Position numbers and translations under genes: made by a program
Source of the DNA: Methylophilales bacterium 28-44-11
GTDB lineage: Bacteria; Pseudomonadota; Gammaproteobacteria; Burkholderiales; Methylophilaceae
Length of the DNA: 64,000 nucleotides
Assembly: GCA_002281475.1 (NCBI GenBank)
Contig: NCGC01000002.1
Location: 1-64,000 of the forward strand
Direction of reading: 5' to 3'
Notes under the pieces: model-generated
Seen by the model: only the letters and a program-made list of their open reading frames with translations
Databases searched by the model: none
Told to the model about the DNA's origin: nothing
In this document: piece by piece, positions 46,402 through 56,390 of the stretch
Position numbering within the stretch: the stretch's first letter is position 1
Layout of the letters: each line of letters begins with the position of its first letter

Positions 46402-47376
46402 TTAATTAAATGATTGCTCTAAAAGTGCCTCGTTAAATTGTCCAGCAAAGTAGCTGTGTCCAGTGTCTAAATTAGTGACAGCAACCTTTGCGGGTGAAAA
46501 TAATAATGGGTCGATTTGGTAAAAATCCATATTGACTGCTTTAAACACTTCTGCAAATGGACGTCCATAATCTTTAGATGCACTGCTGGGCAATGCCTTC
46601 GCCAACGCTTCCGCTTCTGCATCTTTACATTTCACGTATAAATGTACAAATCCACCGAACAATATCGCATCGTTGGTTCTACCCATGCCGGTTAAAAAAT
46701 CTGGAGATGGCGCTGGTATTGGCGCTACACCATACCCGTCCACTAATTGGTGTAATGGAAAGTGCACAGTATGCAATTTATGCAATGCGACTTCTAACAC
46801 ACGTGCTGTAATTTGCACCGTACCCGCTAAACTTCTAGTGGGTGTCAGAATAAATGTGAGCTGATCAGCCGCTAATTTAGTATCGCGCGCCACTTTTTCC
46901 ACTACTTCTTTTGGCGGTATTTTGTCAGTTTCCAACACCAATACTGTTTGTTTTGCAGTGTCTTGATAGCTTAATTCTGTAAAGATATCTTCACGTTGCG
47001 CCATGGCGCGCGCAGGACCGCTACCAAGCGAAAAAAACTTTTCATGTGACAGTGCCCAACCCGCATATTGACTGCCTAAACAGGCAATAACTGGGCTCAT
47101 GGCATGCACCTTAACACTCAGCGGCCAATTGGCGAATGTAGTATTGTTTTGCAGCGAAACTTGTCCCAACCCACCCATGCACACTTCTGCGATTAAGCGA
47201 CCAGCTTCTAAACCGCCATGCGCATCAATCCCAGCATCAATCAATGTCGCCCCAGTTTCATGTTGGGTCACTTTGACTTGCAAGGCATCCGCATGGGCAA
47301 CGATGAATTCCACAATCGGCATAGTGAGGGCATGAATACTCATAGATGATGGAAGCTTATTGGTTTGTTTTTGCAT
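46402..47376 (-). CDS. mch: Methenyltetrahydromethanopterin cyclohydrolase
   Basis: Hydrolyses methenyl-H4MPT to formyl-H4MPT during formaldehyde oxidation to CO2. It has 324 residues with the family stretches GAGLEAGRLIAEVCMGG-like (seen as GGLEAGRLIAEVCMGGLG near 55), FFSLGSGPARAMA near 115, and DGYGVAPIPAPSPDFLTGMG near 213. It lies in the order mtdB-orf17-mch-orf7-orf5, a hallmark of methylotrophic proteobacteria. It starts 18 bases after orf17. Confidence 0.96.
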   Translation of the reverse strand: MQKQTNKLPSSMSIHALTMPIVEFIVAHADALQVKVTQHETGATLIDAGIDAHGGLEAGRLIAEVCMGGLGQVSLQNNTTFANWPLSVKVHAMSPVIACLGSQYAGWALSHEKFFSLGSGPARAMAQREDIFTELSYQDTAKQTVLVLETDKIPPKEVVEKVARDTKLAADQLTFILTPTRSLAGTVQITARVLEVALHKLHTVHFPLHQLVDGYGVAPIPAPSPDFLTGMGRTNDAILFGGFVHLYVKCKDAEAEALAKALPSSASKDYGRPFAEVFKAVNMDFYQIDPLLFSPAKVAVTNLDTGHSYFAGQFNEALLEQSFN

Positions 47377-47394
47377 GGTTCGACCCCGTAAAAA

Positions 47395-48492
47395 TTATTG
47401 TGTTAGGCAAACTGCTCTGGCTTGCACTAATTGTTTTGCTGCTTGCACACTATCTGCCACAGAGACCACTGTACAAATGGGCATACCAATGTCAAAGGTT
47501 TGTGACGTGCTCGGAATATCACTCACCCATTCCGGCCAGACTTGTTGCGCTTGAATATGTGTGATTTGTTTGGCATACACGACATGATGCGCTTTAGGCT
47601 GGTGTGTAATCTTCAGCACTGACGCACATTGCGATTGAAATGCATCGACATGTGACGCAAACAAGCCAACTTTTTCAGTGGCATATAAATCGATTGTTGC
47701 ACTTAATCTTGGATTGATTTCCAAGAAGTAAAGCTCGGTATTATCCAGCAATGCGTCCACGCTATTTAAGCCTTTTAAATGAAAATGGGTTGTAGCTAAC
47801 GTGATAAAACGTGTGAGCGCTTCTAATGTATTGGCTTCAAGCTCCAGATGACTGACAGCACCACCATATTGAAAAGGCAATGGCGTATCTGTTGCAAGCC
47901 ATTGTTCATTGACGCCTACCATGTGGACATCCCCACCCGAAGCCAAAAACAAACATGAAATTGAGATGCCCGATTGAAAACGCTGAAAATATTGATTGGG
48001 CGCCAAGGGTAATGCGTAACCATCGGCATAATGAATATGCGCACCACCACTTCCACCTGCAGATTTAATGAGCCATCCTGTTAATTCAGCTGGTGCCTCA
48101 TGCGCAATCATCGGCATTGCAAAATGGTGTTGCTGACAAAACTGTGCAAATGCGTTGGGATCTTTACAATGTGCAACTGTACTCGCTGAGTTGCCAAAGA
48201 GCGGTATGCGTTGTTGGACTTGCTTTAGCAGTTCAGGCTGTGCTTCAAAACCTGCCCCGAAACAAAATCCAAGAACGGATGCATGAGGAATAGTATCTAT
48301 TGCATCTAGCATTGCTTGTGCATCAAATTGCTGTTGCAGGCAGGATACTTGAATCGTTTGCTTTGCCATGGCCTGCGTATCTTGGTCTACAAAAGCGTCA
48401 ATGGCAATCACATCAAAGCCAGCTTCCACTGCCGCCTTTGCATAAGGGCGACTTGAGAGCGCAGCGATGACAATAGTGGGTTTATTTTGCAT
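47395..48492 (-). CDS. ATP-grasp protein of the H4MPT gene cluster (Orf17-like)
   Basis: A 365-residue ATP-grasp protein from the ATG at 48492 (MQNKPTIVIAALSSR). This start overlaps the end of mtdB by 11 bases; an upstream extension within mtdB is not supported. N-terminal Rossmann-like part, then LIKSAGGSGGAHIHYAD near 155 (a glycine-rich ATP loop) and LYFLEINPRLSATIDLY near 255 with the metal-binding Glu and Asn. The family corresponds to Orf17 of Methylobacterium, required for H4MPT synthesis. The ligated substrate is unknown. Confidence 0.85.
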   Translation of the reverse strand: MQNKPTIVIAALSSRPYAKAAVEAGFDVIAIDAFVDQDTQAMAKQTIQVSCLQQQFDAQAMLDAIDTIPHASVLGFCFGAGFEAQPELLKQVQQRIPLFGNSASTVAHCKDPNAFAQFCQQHHFAMPMIAHEAPAELTGWLIKSAGGSGGAHIHYADGYALPLAPNQYFQRFQSGISISCLFLASGGDVHMVGVNEQWLATDTPLPFQYGGAVSHLELEANTLEALTRFITLATTHFHLKGLNSVDALLDNTELYFLEINPRLSATIDLYATEKVGLFASHVDAFQSQCASVLKITHQPKAHHVVYAKQITHIQAQQVWPEWVSDIPSTSQTFDIGMPICTVVSVADSVQAAKQLVQARAVCLTQ

Positions 48493-49378
48493 TGGCACAA
48501 GCAAAGTCATATGCATCATGGTAATCAATGTGCATCGGCACATCGCTACTTAACATACGCTGCAATAATTTGTGCTGTGTAACATATTTCAATTGACCTA
48601 TTGCCAACGCGCCAAACCCAGCGATTTGCGTATTGCCTACCAACGTACCATTCGCCATGACATCCACGCCTTCTATTGCAGATGGTGGCACCGCATTTAC
48701 ATCGGCCACTACTTTCAATGTGGAAGATTGTGCAAACTGGTCGATATCTAATACACGCACACCCGCTGGGGTTGCGCATAATGCAACGGTTGCTTGTGCA
48801 AGTGCAGCTTGTTTCGCTGCCGAATTACTACCGTCCACAACGGTTAACTTGACGTCGTATCTTTCCTGCATATTGTCTACATATGCTTGCATGCTTTGTG
48901 TATCGCTGTGCGCCATCATATAAATCGTAGCGCCTTGTCGTGCTGCTATTAACGCAGCGGTAGAGCCTACCGTACCACTTGCGCCAAATATGGCGATAGT
49001 TTGTTGACTTAATGATTGTTGAGTCAGTTGCAAATGCTTATCCACTTTTGCCAACATCGCAGCTGCTGTAGTAAATGCACCTGAGGGATCTGAAAAAGTA
49101 GACATTTCAAAGGGTTTAAACATGGCGCTTCTTGCCATTTTTTGCATATCAAGGGCTAAATGTATGTCACGACCGCCGAAAAAGAATGCTTCTTGTTTGA
49201 TACCACTTGGACTTCTAGAGAAAATAGCATCTTGCGTTAACGCAATGACCTCATTCAGCAAGACATTGGTATATGGCATGATTTTTTCATAGCCTGCATC
49301 AAAAGCCATATTCACATCAAACGGGCTGGCATTTTTTGCAGCGGTCACTAGGTGTAATATACTGATTTTATTCATCAT
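48482..49378 (-). CDS. mtdB: NAD(P)-dependent methylene-H4MPT dehydrogenase
   Basis: Oxidises methylene-H4MPT to methenyl-H4MPT with NAD(P). It has 298 residues, the N-terminal catalytic part KISILHLVTAAKNASPFDVNMAFDAG (given here for residues 4-29; the NASPFDVN core is diagnostic), and a Rossmann loop FGASGTVGSTAALIA near 130. The sequence fits MtdB rather than the NADP-only MtdA, since the methylene-H4MPT core motif matches, but that call is by inspection. It lies between mptG and orf17. Confidence 0.92.
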   Translation of the reverse strand: MMNKISILHLVTAAKNASPFDVNMAFDAGYEKIMPYTNVLLNEVIALTQDAIFSRSPSGIKQEAFFFGGRDIHLALDMQKMARSAMFKPFEMSTFSDPSGAFTTAAAMLAKVDKHLQLTQQSLSQQTIAIFGASGTVGSTAALIAARQGATIYMMAHSDTQSMQAYVDNMQERYDVKLTVVDGSNSAAKQAALAQATVALCATPAGVRVLDIDQFAQSSTLKVVADVNAVPPSAIEGVDVMANGTLVGNTQIAGFGALAIGQLKYVTQHKLLQRMLSSDVPMHIDYHDAYDFACANAK

Positions 49379-49473
49379 TTATCTTCTTATATCCATTATC
49401 TCAAGCATGCTATCGATTGTTGTATTGCTACAATCATCACTCTACCCTCAGCCAATACTAATCAAACCATTGA

Positions 49474-50448
49474 TTAACCTAACAATTCACCTTTATTTCT
49501 AATGTTCACAATGGCACCGTGGTTATTCGCTGTGCAAATCTGCCAACCCAATTGCGGATATTGAAATTGGGATTGTAACCGTTGCATATGCAACTCAGCA
49601 GAAGTTTGATCAGCGAAAATTGCAAATCCTGTGGGACCCCAAGAGCTCTGCCCCGCACACTTAATACCATGACTATACAAATCAGCAAGCACTTCTGATA
49701 CACGTCGACTAGCGAAACGACCACCCTGCACAGGTGAGAAATAATCGCCGTTGTAAGCTTGCAAGCTAGACACAGCTTTGCCAAATGTCACCAAATCCTG
49801 TTCGACTAATGCTGGTAGCGCCTCCATTAACACTTGATGACTTAGCTGTTGTGTACTGGCTAAACTGCTGTCGGTAAGTACTTTAAATGCTTGTTGCTCA
49901 GCAGAGCCATGCACCCCTACAAAACCATGGTCGTATATCAATAAGATACGCCATTGCGCTGGAAATGGGTGCTGGGCAATGATGGGAGGTACTTGTTTTT
50001 CAACATCGACACCGCCATCCAGCACCACGCCACCCGTTGCAAATGTGCCGATACCGATGCCAGAACGTGCGCCACGACCAATATATTGGGCAATTTCACG
50101 CAATGATAACTTTAAATCGAATAGATGGCTGATGGCAATACCAATAGCCAGCGCCATCTGTGTACCTGAACCTAAACCGGCATGACGTGGTATTTCTTCT
50201 AAGACTTTTATGGCAATAGGGGACTCAACACCCAAATGTTGCATTAATACGCGTTTACTTCGTTCTATATAATCTGGTGCAACAAAAGCATTGCCTTCTG
50301 AAACGACTATGCGTGTTTGCGGGGCATTTAGGCTAACGCCCATGCTGCCATAGCGACGACCAATGGATCCATTCAAATCAAAAAAACCCATGTGTAATCT
50401 TGCGGAGGTGACCACTTCTACTTGCTTACTTTTCGACGGTGTATTCAT
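49474..50448 (-). CDS. mptG: Beta-ribofuranosylaminobenzene 5'-phosphate synthase
   Basis: First committed enzyme of H4MPT synthesis: 4-hydroxybenzoate or 4-aminobenzoate plus PRPP to beta-RFA-P. It has 324 residues of the GHMP kinase-like fold: VTSARLHMGFFDLNG near 13, the glycine-rich loop PRHAGLGSGTQMALAIG near 90, and GQSSWGPTGFAIF near 270. It leads the mptG-mtdB-orf17-mch-orf7-orf5 group and diverges from ppsA. The chromosome thus has PabB, MptG and the downstream enzymes in one island. Confidence 0.95.
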   Translation of the reverse strand: MNTPSKSKQVEVVTSARLHMGFFDLNGSIGRRYGSMGVSLNAPQTRIVVSEGNAFVAPDYIERSKRVLMQHLGVESPIAIKVLEEIPRHAGLGSGTQMALAIGIAISHLFDLKLSLREIAQYIGRGARSGIGIGTFATGGVVLDGGVDVEKQVPPIIAQHPFPAQWRILLIYDHGFVGVHGSAEQQAFKVLTDSSLASTQQLSHQVLMEALPALVEQDLVTFGKAVSSLQAYNGDYFSPVQGGRFASRRVSEVLADLYSHGIKCAGQSSWGPTGFAIFADQTSAELHMQRLQSQFQYPQLGWQICTANNHGAIVNIRNKGELLG

Positions 50449-50503
50449 AGTGCTCTAATCAAAATGGAATTGACTGTTCATTGAATCGCACTATACCAAG
50501 GTT

Positions 50504-50521
50504 TTAGTCATTATTGACTAA
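50504..50521. repeat. Inverted repeat between mptG and ppsA
   Basis: TTAGTCA and TGACTAA separated by TTAT lie between the divergent starts of mptG and ppsA. An extended -10 like TGGTATAGT for mptG lies just downstream of it on the - strand, and the ppsA -35 just downstream on the + strand, so one regulator could act on both. Confidence 0.5.
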
Positions 50522-50530
50522 TCAAGCAAC

Positions 50531-50559
50531 GTGACATCACTAGGCTAATTTGGCATAAT
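50531..50559 (+). promoter_or_regulatory. Sigma-70 promoter of ppsA
   Basis: GTGACA (50531-50536) and CATAAT (50554-50559) are separated by 17 bases, each with one mismatch to consensus. The predicted start is about 50566, leaving an 85-base leader before the ATG. A second, weaker pair (TTGACT at 50470, TATACC at 50492) lies upstream. Confidence 0.7.
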
Positions 50560-50650
50560 ATAAGAACAAGATTTTAAACCACAATCAATATAAACCAGTC
50601 ATCGATCGCAATGTTTGAGCGGTTTGTTAGAACAATTTTAAGGGATTCGT

Positions 50651-53023
50651 ATGTCTAGCCATGTCATTCCATTTGAACAACTACGTAATAGCGATGTGCC
50701 TTCTGTTGGGGGTAAAAACGCTTCACTTGGTGAAATGATTTCTCAACTCAGTGCTAAAGGCGTGCGTGTGCCAACCGGATTTGCAACCACTGCAGATGCC
50801 TATCGTGAGTTCCTCTCACAAAATGGTTTAGATAAAAAAATCAATGATTTATTGGATAAACTTAATGCAGATGATACGCAAGCATTAGCGATTTGTGGTG
50901 CGCAGATTCGTGGCTGGATCATGGAAGCAGATTTCCCTCCAGCATTGAATTCAGCGATTAGTGAGCATTACACCAAACTTATTGAAAGATCGGCACAAGG
51001 TACTACCTTTGCAGTACGCTCTTCTGCTACCGCAGAAGATTTACCGGATGCCTCATTTGCCGGTCAACAAGAAAGCTTTTTGAATATTCACGGATTAGAC
51101 AATATTTGTCACGCTATTAAAGAAGTATTTGCCTCGCTTTACAACGACCGTGCGATCTCTTATCGCGTACACAAAGGTTTTGTGCATGCAGACGTAGCGC
51201 TGTCCGCAGGTGTGCAACAAATGGTGCGAAGCGACATTGGCTGTGCAGGTGTGATGTTTACCATTGATACTGAATCTGGATTTAAAGATGTCGCATTTAT
51301 TACTTCATCCTATGGCCTAGGCGAGACAGTTGTGCAAGGTGCGGTCAACCCTGATGAATTTTACGTGCATAAACCATTATTAGCACAAGGCAAACCAGCG
51401 ATTGTGCGTCGCACCATGGGTTCTAAACTAATCAAAATGATCTTCTCTGATGCGACACAGGCTGGCAAATCAACAAGTACTGTTGATGTAGATCCTGTGG
51501 ATGCTGAACGCTATTCATTAACCGATGCTGACATTTTGGAATTGGCGGGTTATGCCATGACGATTGAATCGCATTATGGATGCCCGATGGACATTGAATG
51601 GGGAAAAAACGGTTTAGACAACAAACTCTATATATTGCAAGCACGTCCAGAAACAGTGAAGTCACAAGAAGCCAATAACAATGTGACCGAAACTTACAAA
51701 TTGCAAAAACACTCTGCAATACCTATCGTGGCTGGTCGCGCTGTCACGCAAAAGGTGGGCGTTGGTCCAGTACGTATTGTGTTAGATCCAGCGCAAATGC
51801 ATGAAGTACAACCTGGTGACGTGCTTGTCGCTGATATGACTGATCCTAATTGGGAACCTGTGATGAAACGCGCAAGTGCCTTAGTCACCAATCGCGGTGG
51901 TCGCACTTGTCACGCTGCAATTATTGCGCGTGAGTTGGGCATTCCAGCGATTGTGGGTTCTGTCAATGCGACAGATTTACTGCGTGAGGGTGAGATTGTC
52001 ACCGTTTCATGTGCAGAAGGTGAAACCGGATTTGTATACCACGGTGCGTTTGACTTTGAAGTAAGTACGCAAACCAATAGTGCTCTGTCAAAACCTCCAT
52101 GCAAAATCATGATGAACGTTGGTAATCCAGACATGGCGTTTAGCTTTGCGCAAATTCCAAATGATGGAGTTGGCCTAGCCCGTTTAGAGTTTGTGATTAA
52201 CAATATGGTGGGTATCCACCCTAAAGCCATCTTAAATTTTGATGCGATGCCAAAATCTATTCAGGCGACAATTAAAAGTCGCGCGCGCGGTTACGCTTCG
52301 CCAAAACAGTTTTACATAGACAAAGTAGCTGAAGGCGTGGCTACCATTGGTGCAGCGTTTTATCCTAAACCAGTGATCGTACGGACTTCCGATTTCAAAT
52401 CTAACGAGTACAAAAAGTTAGTGGGCGGTGATATTTACGAGCCTGATGAGGAAAACCCAATGATTGGCTTCCGCGGTGCGGCGCGTTATATGGCAGAAGA
52501 CTTTAAAGAGTGTTTTGCGATGGAATGCCAAGCCATGAAGCGTGTACGCGATGAAATGGGCCTCACCAATATTGAATTGATGATTCCATTTGTACGTACA
52601 TTAGATGAAGCCAAAGCGGTCACTGAAATCATGGAAGCCAATGGTTTAAAACGTGGTGTGAATGGTTTACGTTTGATCATGATGTGTGAAATCCCATCAA
52701 ATGCCTTATTAGCAGAACAGTTCTTGGAATATTTTGATGGTTTCTCTATTGGTTCTAATGACTTAACACAACTGACGTTAGGTATGGATAGAGACTCTGG
52801 CATCTTGGCAGATGGGTTTGACGAGCGTAACGACGCAGTGAAAGTGTTGCTGAAAATGGCTATCAGCACCTGCAACCGCCTAGGCAAATATGTAGGTATT
52901 TGTGGTCAAGGTCCTTCAGACCATCCTGATTTTGCTGAGTGGTTAGTAGCAGAAGGTATCCAGTCCATTTCTTTAAATCCAGACACTGTGGTGTCGACAT
53001 GGCAACGTTTGACTAAAAAATAA
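50651..53023 (+). CDS. ppsA: Phosphoenolpyruvate synthase
   Basis: Converts pyruvate and ATP to PEP, AMP and Pi for gluconeogenesis from C1-derived pyruvate. It has 790 residues in the order ATP-binding domain ([21 protein letters not shown], about 118; written as two parts: [21 protein letters not shown]), phosphohistidine domain with [14 protein letters not shown] (about 413-426), and PEP-binding TIM barrel with [13 protein letters not shown] (about 700). The Thr next to the phosphohistidine is the expected target of PpsR, encoded next. Confidence 0.96.
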   Translation: MSSHVIPFEQLRNSDVPSVGGKNASLGEMISQLSAKGVRVPTGFATTADAYREFLSQNGLDKKINDLLDKLNADDTQALAICGAQIRGWIMEADFPPALNSAISEHYTKLIERSAQGTTFAVRSSATAEDLPDASFAGQQESFLNIHGLDNICHAIKEVFASLYNDRAISYRVHKGFVHADVALSAGVQQMVRSDIGCAGVMFTIDTESGFKDVAFITSSYGLGETVVQGAVNPDEFYVHKPLLAQGKPAIVRRTMGSKLIKMIFSDATQAGKSTSTVDVDPVDAERYSLTDADILELAGYAMTIESHYGCPMDIEWGKNGLDNKLYILQARPETVKSQEANNNVTETYKLQKHSAIPIVAGRAVTQKVGVGPVRIVLDPAQMHEVQPGDVLVADMTDPNWEPVMKRASALVTNRGGRTCHAAIIARELGIPAIVGSVNATDLLREGEIVTVSCAEGETGFVYHGAFDFEVSTQTNSALSKPPCKIMMNVGNPDMAFSFAQIPNDGVGLARLEFVINNMVGIHPKAILNFDAMPKSIQATIKSRARGYASPKQFYIDKVAEGVATIGAAFYPKPVIVRTSDFKSNEYKKLVGGDIYEPDEENPMIGFRGAARYMAEDFKECFAMECQAMKRVRDEMGLTNIELMIPFVRTLDEAKAVTEIMEANGLKRGVNGLRLIMMCEIPSNALLAEQFLEYFDGFSIGSNDLTQLTLGMDRDSGILADGFDERNDAVKVLLKMAISTCNRLGKYVGICGQGPSDHPDFAEWLVAEGIQSISLNPDTVVSTWQRLTKK

Positions 53024-53036
53024 CAAGGTGGATATT

Positions 53037-53852
53037 TTGAAACGTACCGTATTTTTTATCTCTGATGGCACTGGCATTACCGCGGGCGCACTGGGTAAAT
53101 TGCTTGAGCATTTTCCAAGAACCCATTTTACGCAAGTGCGTATGCCATTTACGGATACGATTGAGAAAGTCAAACTAGCCCAACACGCCATTGCAGAAGC
53201 AACGCAAGAAGATCAAATTCGTCCAGTGGTCATTATGTCTGTTGGGAATTTAGAACTGCGAAATGCTTTAAAAGAAGCAGATGCTTATTTTATTGATTTG
53301 TTTAATGTATTTATTGACCCTCTGGGTGAAGAATTACAACAAAAACCACTGACGGGCGCGGGGATTGCTCACAGTGTGATGGGCACCAATTATCATGAAC
53401 GGATGGAAGCTGTTAATTTTACACTTAACCATGATGACGGCATGACCAACTCTGGTCTAGAGGAAGCCCAAGTCATTCTAATTGGCGTGTCACGTTGTGG
53501 CAAAACACCCACCAGTGTATATTTAGCAATGCAATTTGGCATTAAAGCTGCCAATTACCCACTGATTCCAGAAGATTTTGAGCGTGGTACGTTACCTGCA
53601 GTATTACATAAACATCTTGATAAAATATTTGGGCTGACGATTAAGCCTGAGCGCTTACATTCCGTACGAAATGAACGGCGTGCAGGCAGTTTTTACGCTT
53701 CATTAGATAACTGTAAAAAAGAAGTAGCCACGGCGGAAGGCTTGATGCGAAACGCCGGCATCACTTGGGCAGATTCGACAAGTCGTTCAGTAGAAGAACT
53801 CTCCGCGATTATCATGGAAAAAATCAGGCAACGTAATAAAATCGCCGCCTAA
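53037..53852 (+). CDS. ppsR: PEP synthase regulatory kinase/phosphorylase (DUF299)
   Basis: ADP-dependent kinase and Pi-dependent phosphorylase that turns PEP synthase off and on. It has 271 residues, with N-terminal RTVFFISDGTGITAG and the P-loop GVSRCGKTPTSVYLA near 150; GSFYASLDNCKKE near 215. I prefer the TTG at 53037, which is eight bases after AAGG, over the GTG at 53028 whose own first base is in that AAGG. It is 13 bases downstream of ppsA in the same transcript, the arrangement seen in many betaproteobacteria. Confidence 0.93.
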   Translation: MKRTVFFISDGTGITAGALGKLLEHFPRTHFTQVRMPFTDTIEKVKLAQHAIAEATQEDQIRPVVIMSVGNLELRNALKEADAYFIDLFNVFIDPLGEELQQKPLTGAGIAHSVMGTNYHERMEAVNFTLNHDDGMTNSGLEEAQVILIGVSRCGKTPTSVYLAMQFGIKAANYPLIPEDFERGTLPAVLHKHLDKIFGLTIKPERLHSVRNERRAGSFYASLDNCKKEVATAEGLMRNAGITWADSTSRSVEELSAIIMEKIRQRNKIAA

Positions 53853-53872
53853 AACAAAATATTTTTACTCAT

Positions 53873-53908
53873 AAAAAAAGCCACTGATTTACATCTAGTG
53901 GCTTTTTT
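53873..53908 (+). terminator. Terminator after ppsA-ppsR
   Basis: Stem AAAAAAGCCACT / AGTGGCTTTTTT with an 11-base loop, followed directly by the T tract. The symmetrical A and T tracts would also serve the - strand. Confidence 0.9.
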
Positions 53909-53960
53909 ATTGCATGTAATCGCTTATATTTGAAATTGGTTTACATTTGTATAAATGCGA

Positions 53961-54530
53961 TTATTGGCTAGCTTTTAAATATGGCTTCATTTTACCCATG
54001 ATTTCCTTTGAATCAGGCTGCACAGTACTTTCGTATGCAAACACCTCTTTACCCCCTGGCAATATAAGATATTTGTAAAAATTCCATTGTGGAGATTGCC
54101 CAGTTTTTGCAATTAATTGCTGGTACAAAGGGTTTGCACTAGGGCCTGTCACACTGCTTTTGGCCATCATGGGGAATTTGACAGCGTAGGTGAGTTTACA
54201 AAAATCACCAATTTGCTTATTGTCACCCGGCTCTTGCTTAAAATCATTGGAGGGGAAGCCTATGACTAACAACCCTTGGTCTTTATATTGGCTATACATC
54301 CCTTCTAACGCTTCAAACTGAGGTGTAAAGCCACATTTGCTGGCAGTGTTGACCACTAAAATTGGCTTGGTTTGATAATCGCACAAATTGACTTTGGTAC
54401 CTTGTAAAGTAGTGAGTTGCTGGTTGTAGATTCCATCACAGCTGGCTGCGGCATTCACTTGGGTGACTCCTAATAAGGCTACTGAAACAGTGGCGAACGT
54501 ACAATATATGGTATTTAAAAATCGTTTCAT
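53961..54530 (-). CDS. Periplasmic glutathione peroxidase-like protein
   Basis: Thiol peroxidase of the GPx family, 189 residues with a signal peptide (about 1-27, ending VNAAA). The catalytic Cys is in TASKCGFTPQ near 68 and the WNFYKYL motif near 148; the usual FPCNQF reads FPSNDF, so the resolving Cys at this position is absent and another Cys may resolve. Bacterial relatives use thioredoxin or other thiols rather than glutathione. It would protect the periplasm from peroxides. Single gene. Confidence 0.88.
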   Translation of the reverse strand: MKRFLNTIYCTFATVSVALLGVTQVNAAASCDGIYNQQLTTLQGTKVNLCDYQTKPILVVNTASKCGFTPQFEALEGMYSQYKDQGLLVIGFPSNDFKQEPGDNKQIGDFCKLTYAVKFPMMAKSSVTGPSANPLYQQLIAKTGQSPQWNFYKYLILPGGKEVFAYESTVQPDSKEIMGKMKPYLKASQ

Positions 54531-54586
54531 GTTGTGCTCTTTAATAATTAACCATTCAATTGACTATTGTAGTTTGATTTCGTTCT

Positions 54587-56017
54587 CTAAATGACATGTA
54601 GCAATTGTAGTAACAAACCAATGATGGCATAACCACCTATTAATTGAATCACGCTGTATTTAAACCTCCATAGCGCAACAAAACCAACACCGGCAAACAG
54701 CATCGCAATATAGTCTGGATTTTCTAAAGTAGCAGGAAAAAACAAATGCCAAGCAAAAAACAAGGCAAGCGCAAGGATCACACCCACCACAGAGGCCGTT
54801 ATTGCTGTCAACGGTGCCGCTAATCGCAACGTATGCTTGGTCGACTCGATAAAAGGTGCACCTAAGAAAATAAAGACAAAAGAGGGCAAAAATGTAAAAA
54901 AAGTCACCACGAGAGCTGCCGTCATGGCCGAATACAGAGTATCTACAGTGGCACTGTGCGCCCATCCTCCTAGAAACCCGACAAAAGTAACCACCATGAT
55001 TAAAGGCCCGGGTGTAGTTTCACCCAACGCTAAGCCGTCCATCATTTGCGCGGGCGTTAACCAATGGTATTGTTCTACGGCACCTTGAAACACATAGGGC
55101 AACACTGCATACGCACCACCAAAAGTCAGCAATGCCGCTTTGGTAAAAAACCAAGCCATTTGGCTATACACTGATTGCCAACCAAAGATCGCTACTAATA
55201 TGGACATGGACGACAACCAACACGCCAAGCCAATCAATAAGACCCACACAAATGTGGACCATTTAAATTTAGCATGGGGAGGTAAAGGCGTATCGTCATC
55301 CAAGAACGCCACTCCCTTCTGATGTACTTTTGCACCATGCGGCATGTTGAATGTAAACCAACTTGGCGCATATCGATATCCCACCGCCCCCACCAACCCA
55401 GCCATAACAATAATGATGGGAAAGGGGATAGAAAATAAAGTAATCGCAATGAATGAAGCCAAAGCGACTAGCCATAACGCACTGTTTTTAAGCGCTCTTG
55501 TCCCAATTCTGTGCGCAGCAAACAACACAATTGCCACGACAGCTGATTTGATTAAATACAATACCCCTGCCATCGTCGGTAAATGTCCGAATCGTATATA
55601 TAGATAGCTTAGTAGCATCAATAAAAACAATGACGGCAATATAAACAAGACTCCAGCCATTAAGCCACCCCAAGTACGGTGCATCAACCATCCAATGTAA
55701 GTGGCAAGTTGTTGGGCCTCTGGACCCGGCAATATCATGCAATAATTCAACGCATTTAAAAATCGATTCTCAGAGATCCACTTTTTTTGATCGACCAAAT
55801 CATGATGCATAATCGCAATTTGACCAGCGGGACCACCAAAGCTAATACAACCCAATTTCAACCAATACCAAAAGGCTTCTCGTAAAGTTGGGTAATTTGG
55901 TAATGTCACTGGTTGTAACTGATTGACTGGCATACTAATTGCTTTCAATAATTCGGGAGTTTTGCATGGCACCTTTGCCATGGCAAGATCCAATGTCACT
56001 TTACTATAAGTTAGCAA
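54587..56017 (-). CDS. chrA: Chromate transporter, long ChrA type
   Basis: Inner-membrane protein of the CHR family in the long two-domain form, 476 residues. The first repeat has FWYWLKLGCISFGGPAGQIA (about 48-67) and ILPGPEAQQLATYIGW; the second has LLTFGGAYAVLPYV and GETTPGPLIMVVTFVGFLGG. CHR proteins export chromate. Start codons at 55981 (MAKVPCK) or 55933 (MPVNQLQ) would remove a non-conserved 12-28 residue leader and are equally plausible. Monocistronic, divergent from the small secreted gene at 56067. Confidence 0.93.
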   Translation of the reverse strand: MLTYSKVTLDLAMAKVPCKTPELLKAISMPVNQLQPVTLPNYPTLREAFWYWLKLGCISFGGPAGQIAIMHHDLVDQKKWISENRFLNALNYCMILPGPEAQQLATYIGWLMHRTWGGLMAGVLFILPSLFLLMLLSYLYIRFGHLPTMAGVLYLIKSAVVAIVLFAAHRIGTRALKNSALWLVALASFIAITLFSIPFPIIIVMAGLVGAVGYRYAPSWFTFNMPHGAKVHQKGVAFLDDDTPLPPHAKFKWSTFVWVLLIGLACWLSSMSILVAIFGWQSVYSQMAWFFTKAALLTFGGAYAVLPYVFQGAVEQYHWLTPAQMMDGLALGETTPGPLIMVVTFVGFLGGWAHSATVDTLYSAMTAALVVTFFTFLPSFVFIFLGAPFIESTKHTLRLAAPLTAITASVVGVILALALFFAWHLFFPATLENPDYIAMLFAGVGFVALWRFKYSVIQLIGGYAIIGLLLQLLHVI

Positions 56018-56066
56018 ACGCTTGTAGTCAGTAGGTTTAATTCATATATAAATAACGGAGACAAGA

Positions 56067-56330
56067 TTGAAATTAAGCATTTTATTTACCGCAGTTGCAT
56101 TATTTACCTCACATCAAGCATTGGCACAATGCAATACCGTCATGGGTGGTTGCACCACGGAACAGACAGTGAATGTGGCGCCCCATATGCGTGATAGCGC
56201 AAAACATGAAAGTAATACCAAAGCGACATCTGCATCTACCGCTACCAATAAAAACATCAACAATGCGAATGTAAAAAATGCAAATGCAAGCAATAGCCCA
56301 GCATCCAAAACCACAACGAAGAAAATGTAA
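56067..56330 (+). CDS. Small secreted Asn/Thr/Ala-rich protein of unknown function
   Basis: 87 residues from a TTG at 56067, six bases after a strong GGAG. A signal peptide (1-20, cleaved after HQALA) precedes a segment with two Cys spaced CNTVMGGC that could form a disulfide. From about residue 45 the sequence is almost entirely Asn, Ala, Thr, Ser and Lys. I know no family. The ribosome binding site and signal peptide support expression; the repetitive tail suggests a disordered periplasmic or surface protein. A terminator follows. Confidence 0.7.
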   Translation: MKLSILFTAVALFTSHQALAQCNTVMGGCTTEQTVNVAPHMRDSAKHESNTKATSASTATNKNINNANVKNANASNSPASKTTTKKM

Positions 56331-56356
56331 TTTTTTCATTTTTAGTTCTGAACAAT

Positions 56357-56390
56357 AAAAAAACAGGCAATCTAAGGTTGCCTGTTTTTT
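56357..56390 (+). terminator. Terminator after the small secreted gene
   Basis: AAAAAACAGGCAA and TTGCCTGTTTTTT form a 13 bp stem including the A/T tracts around TCTAAGG. It can work in both directions. Confidence 0.9.
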
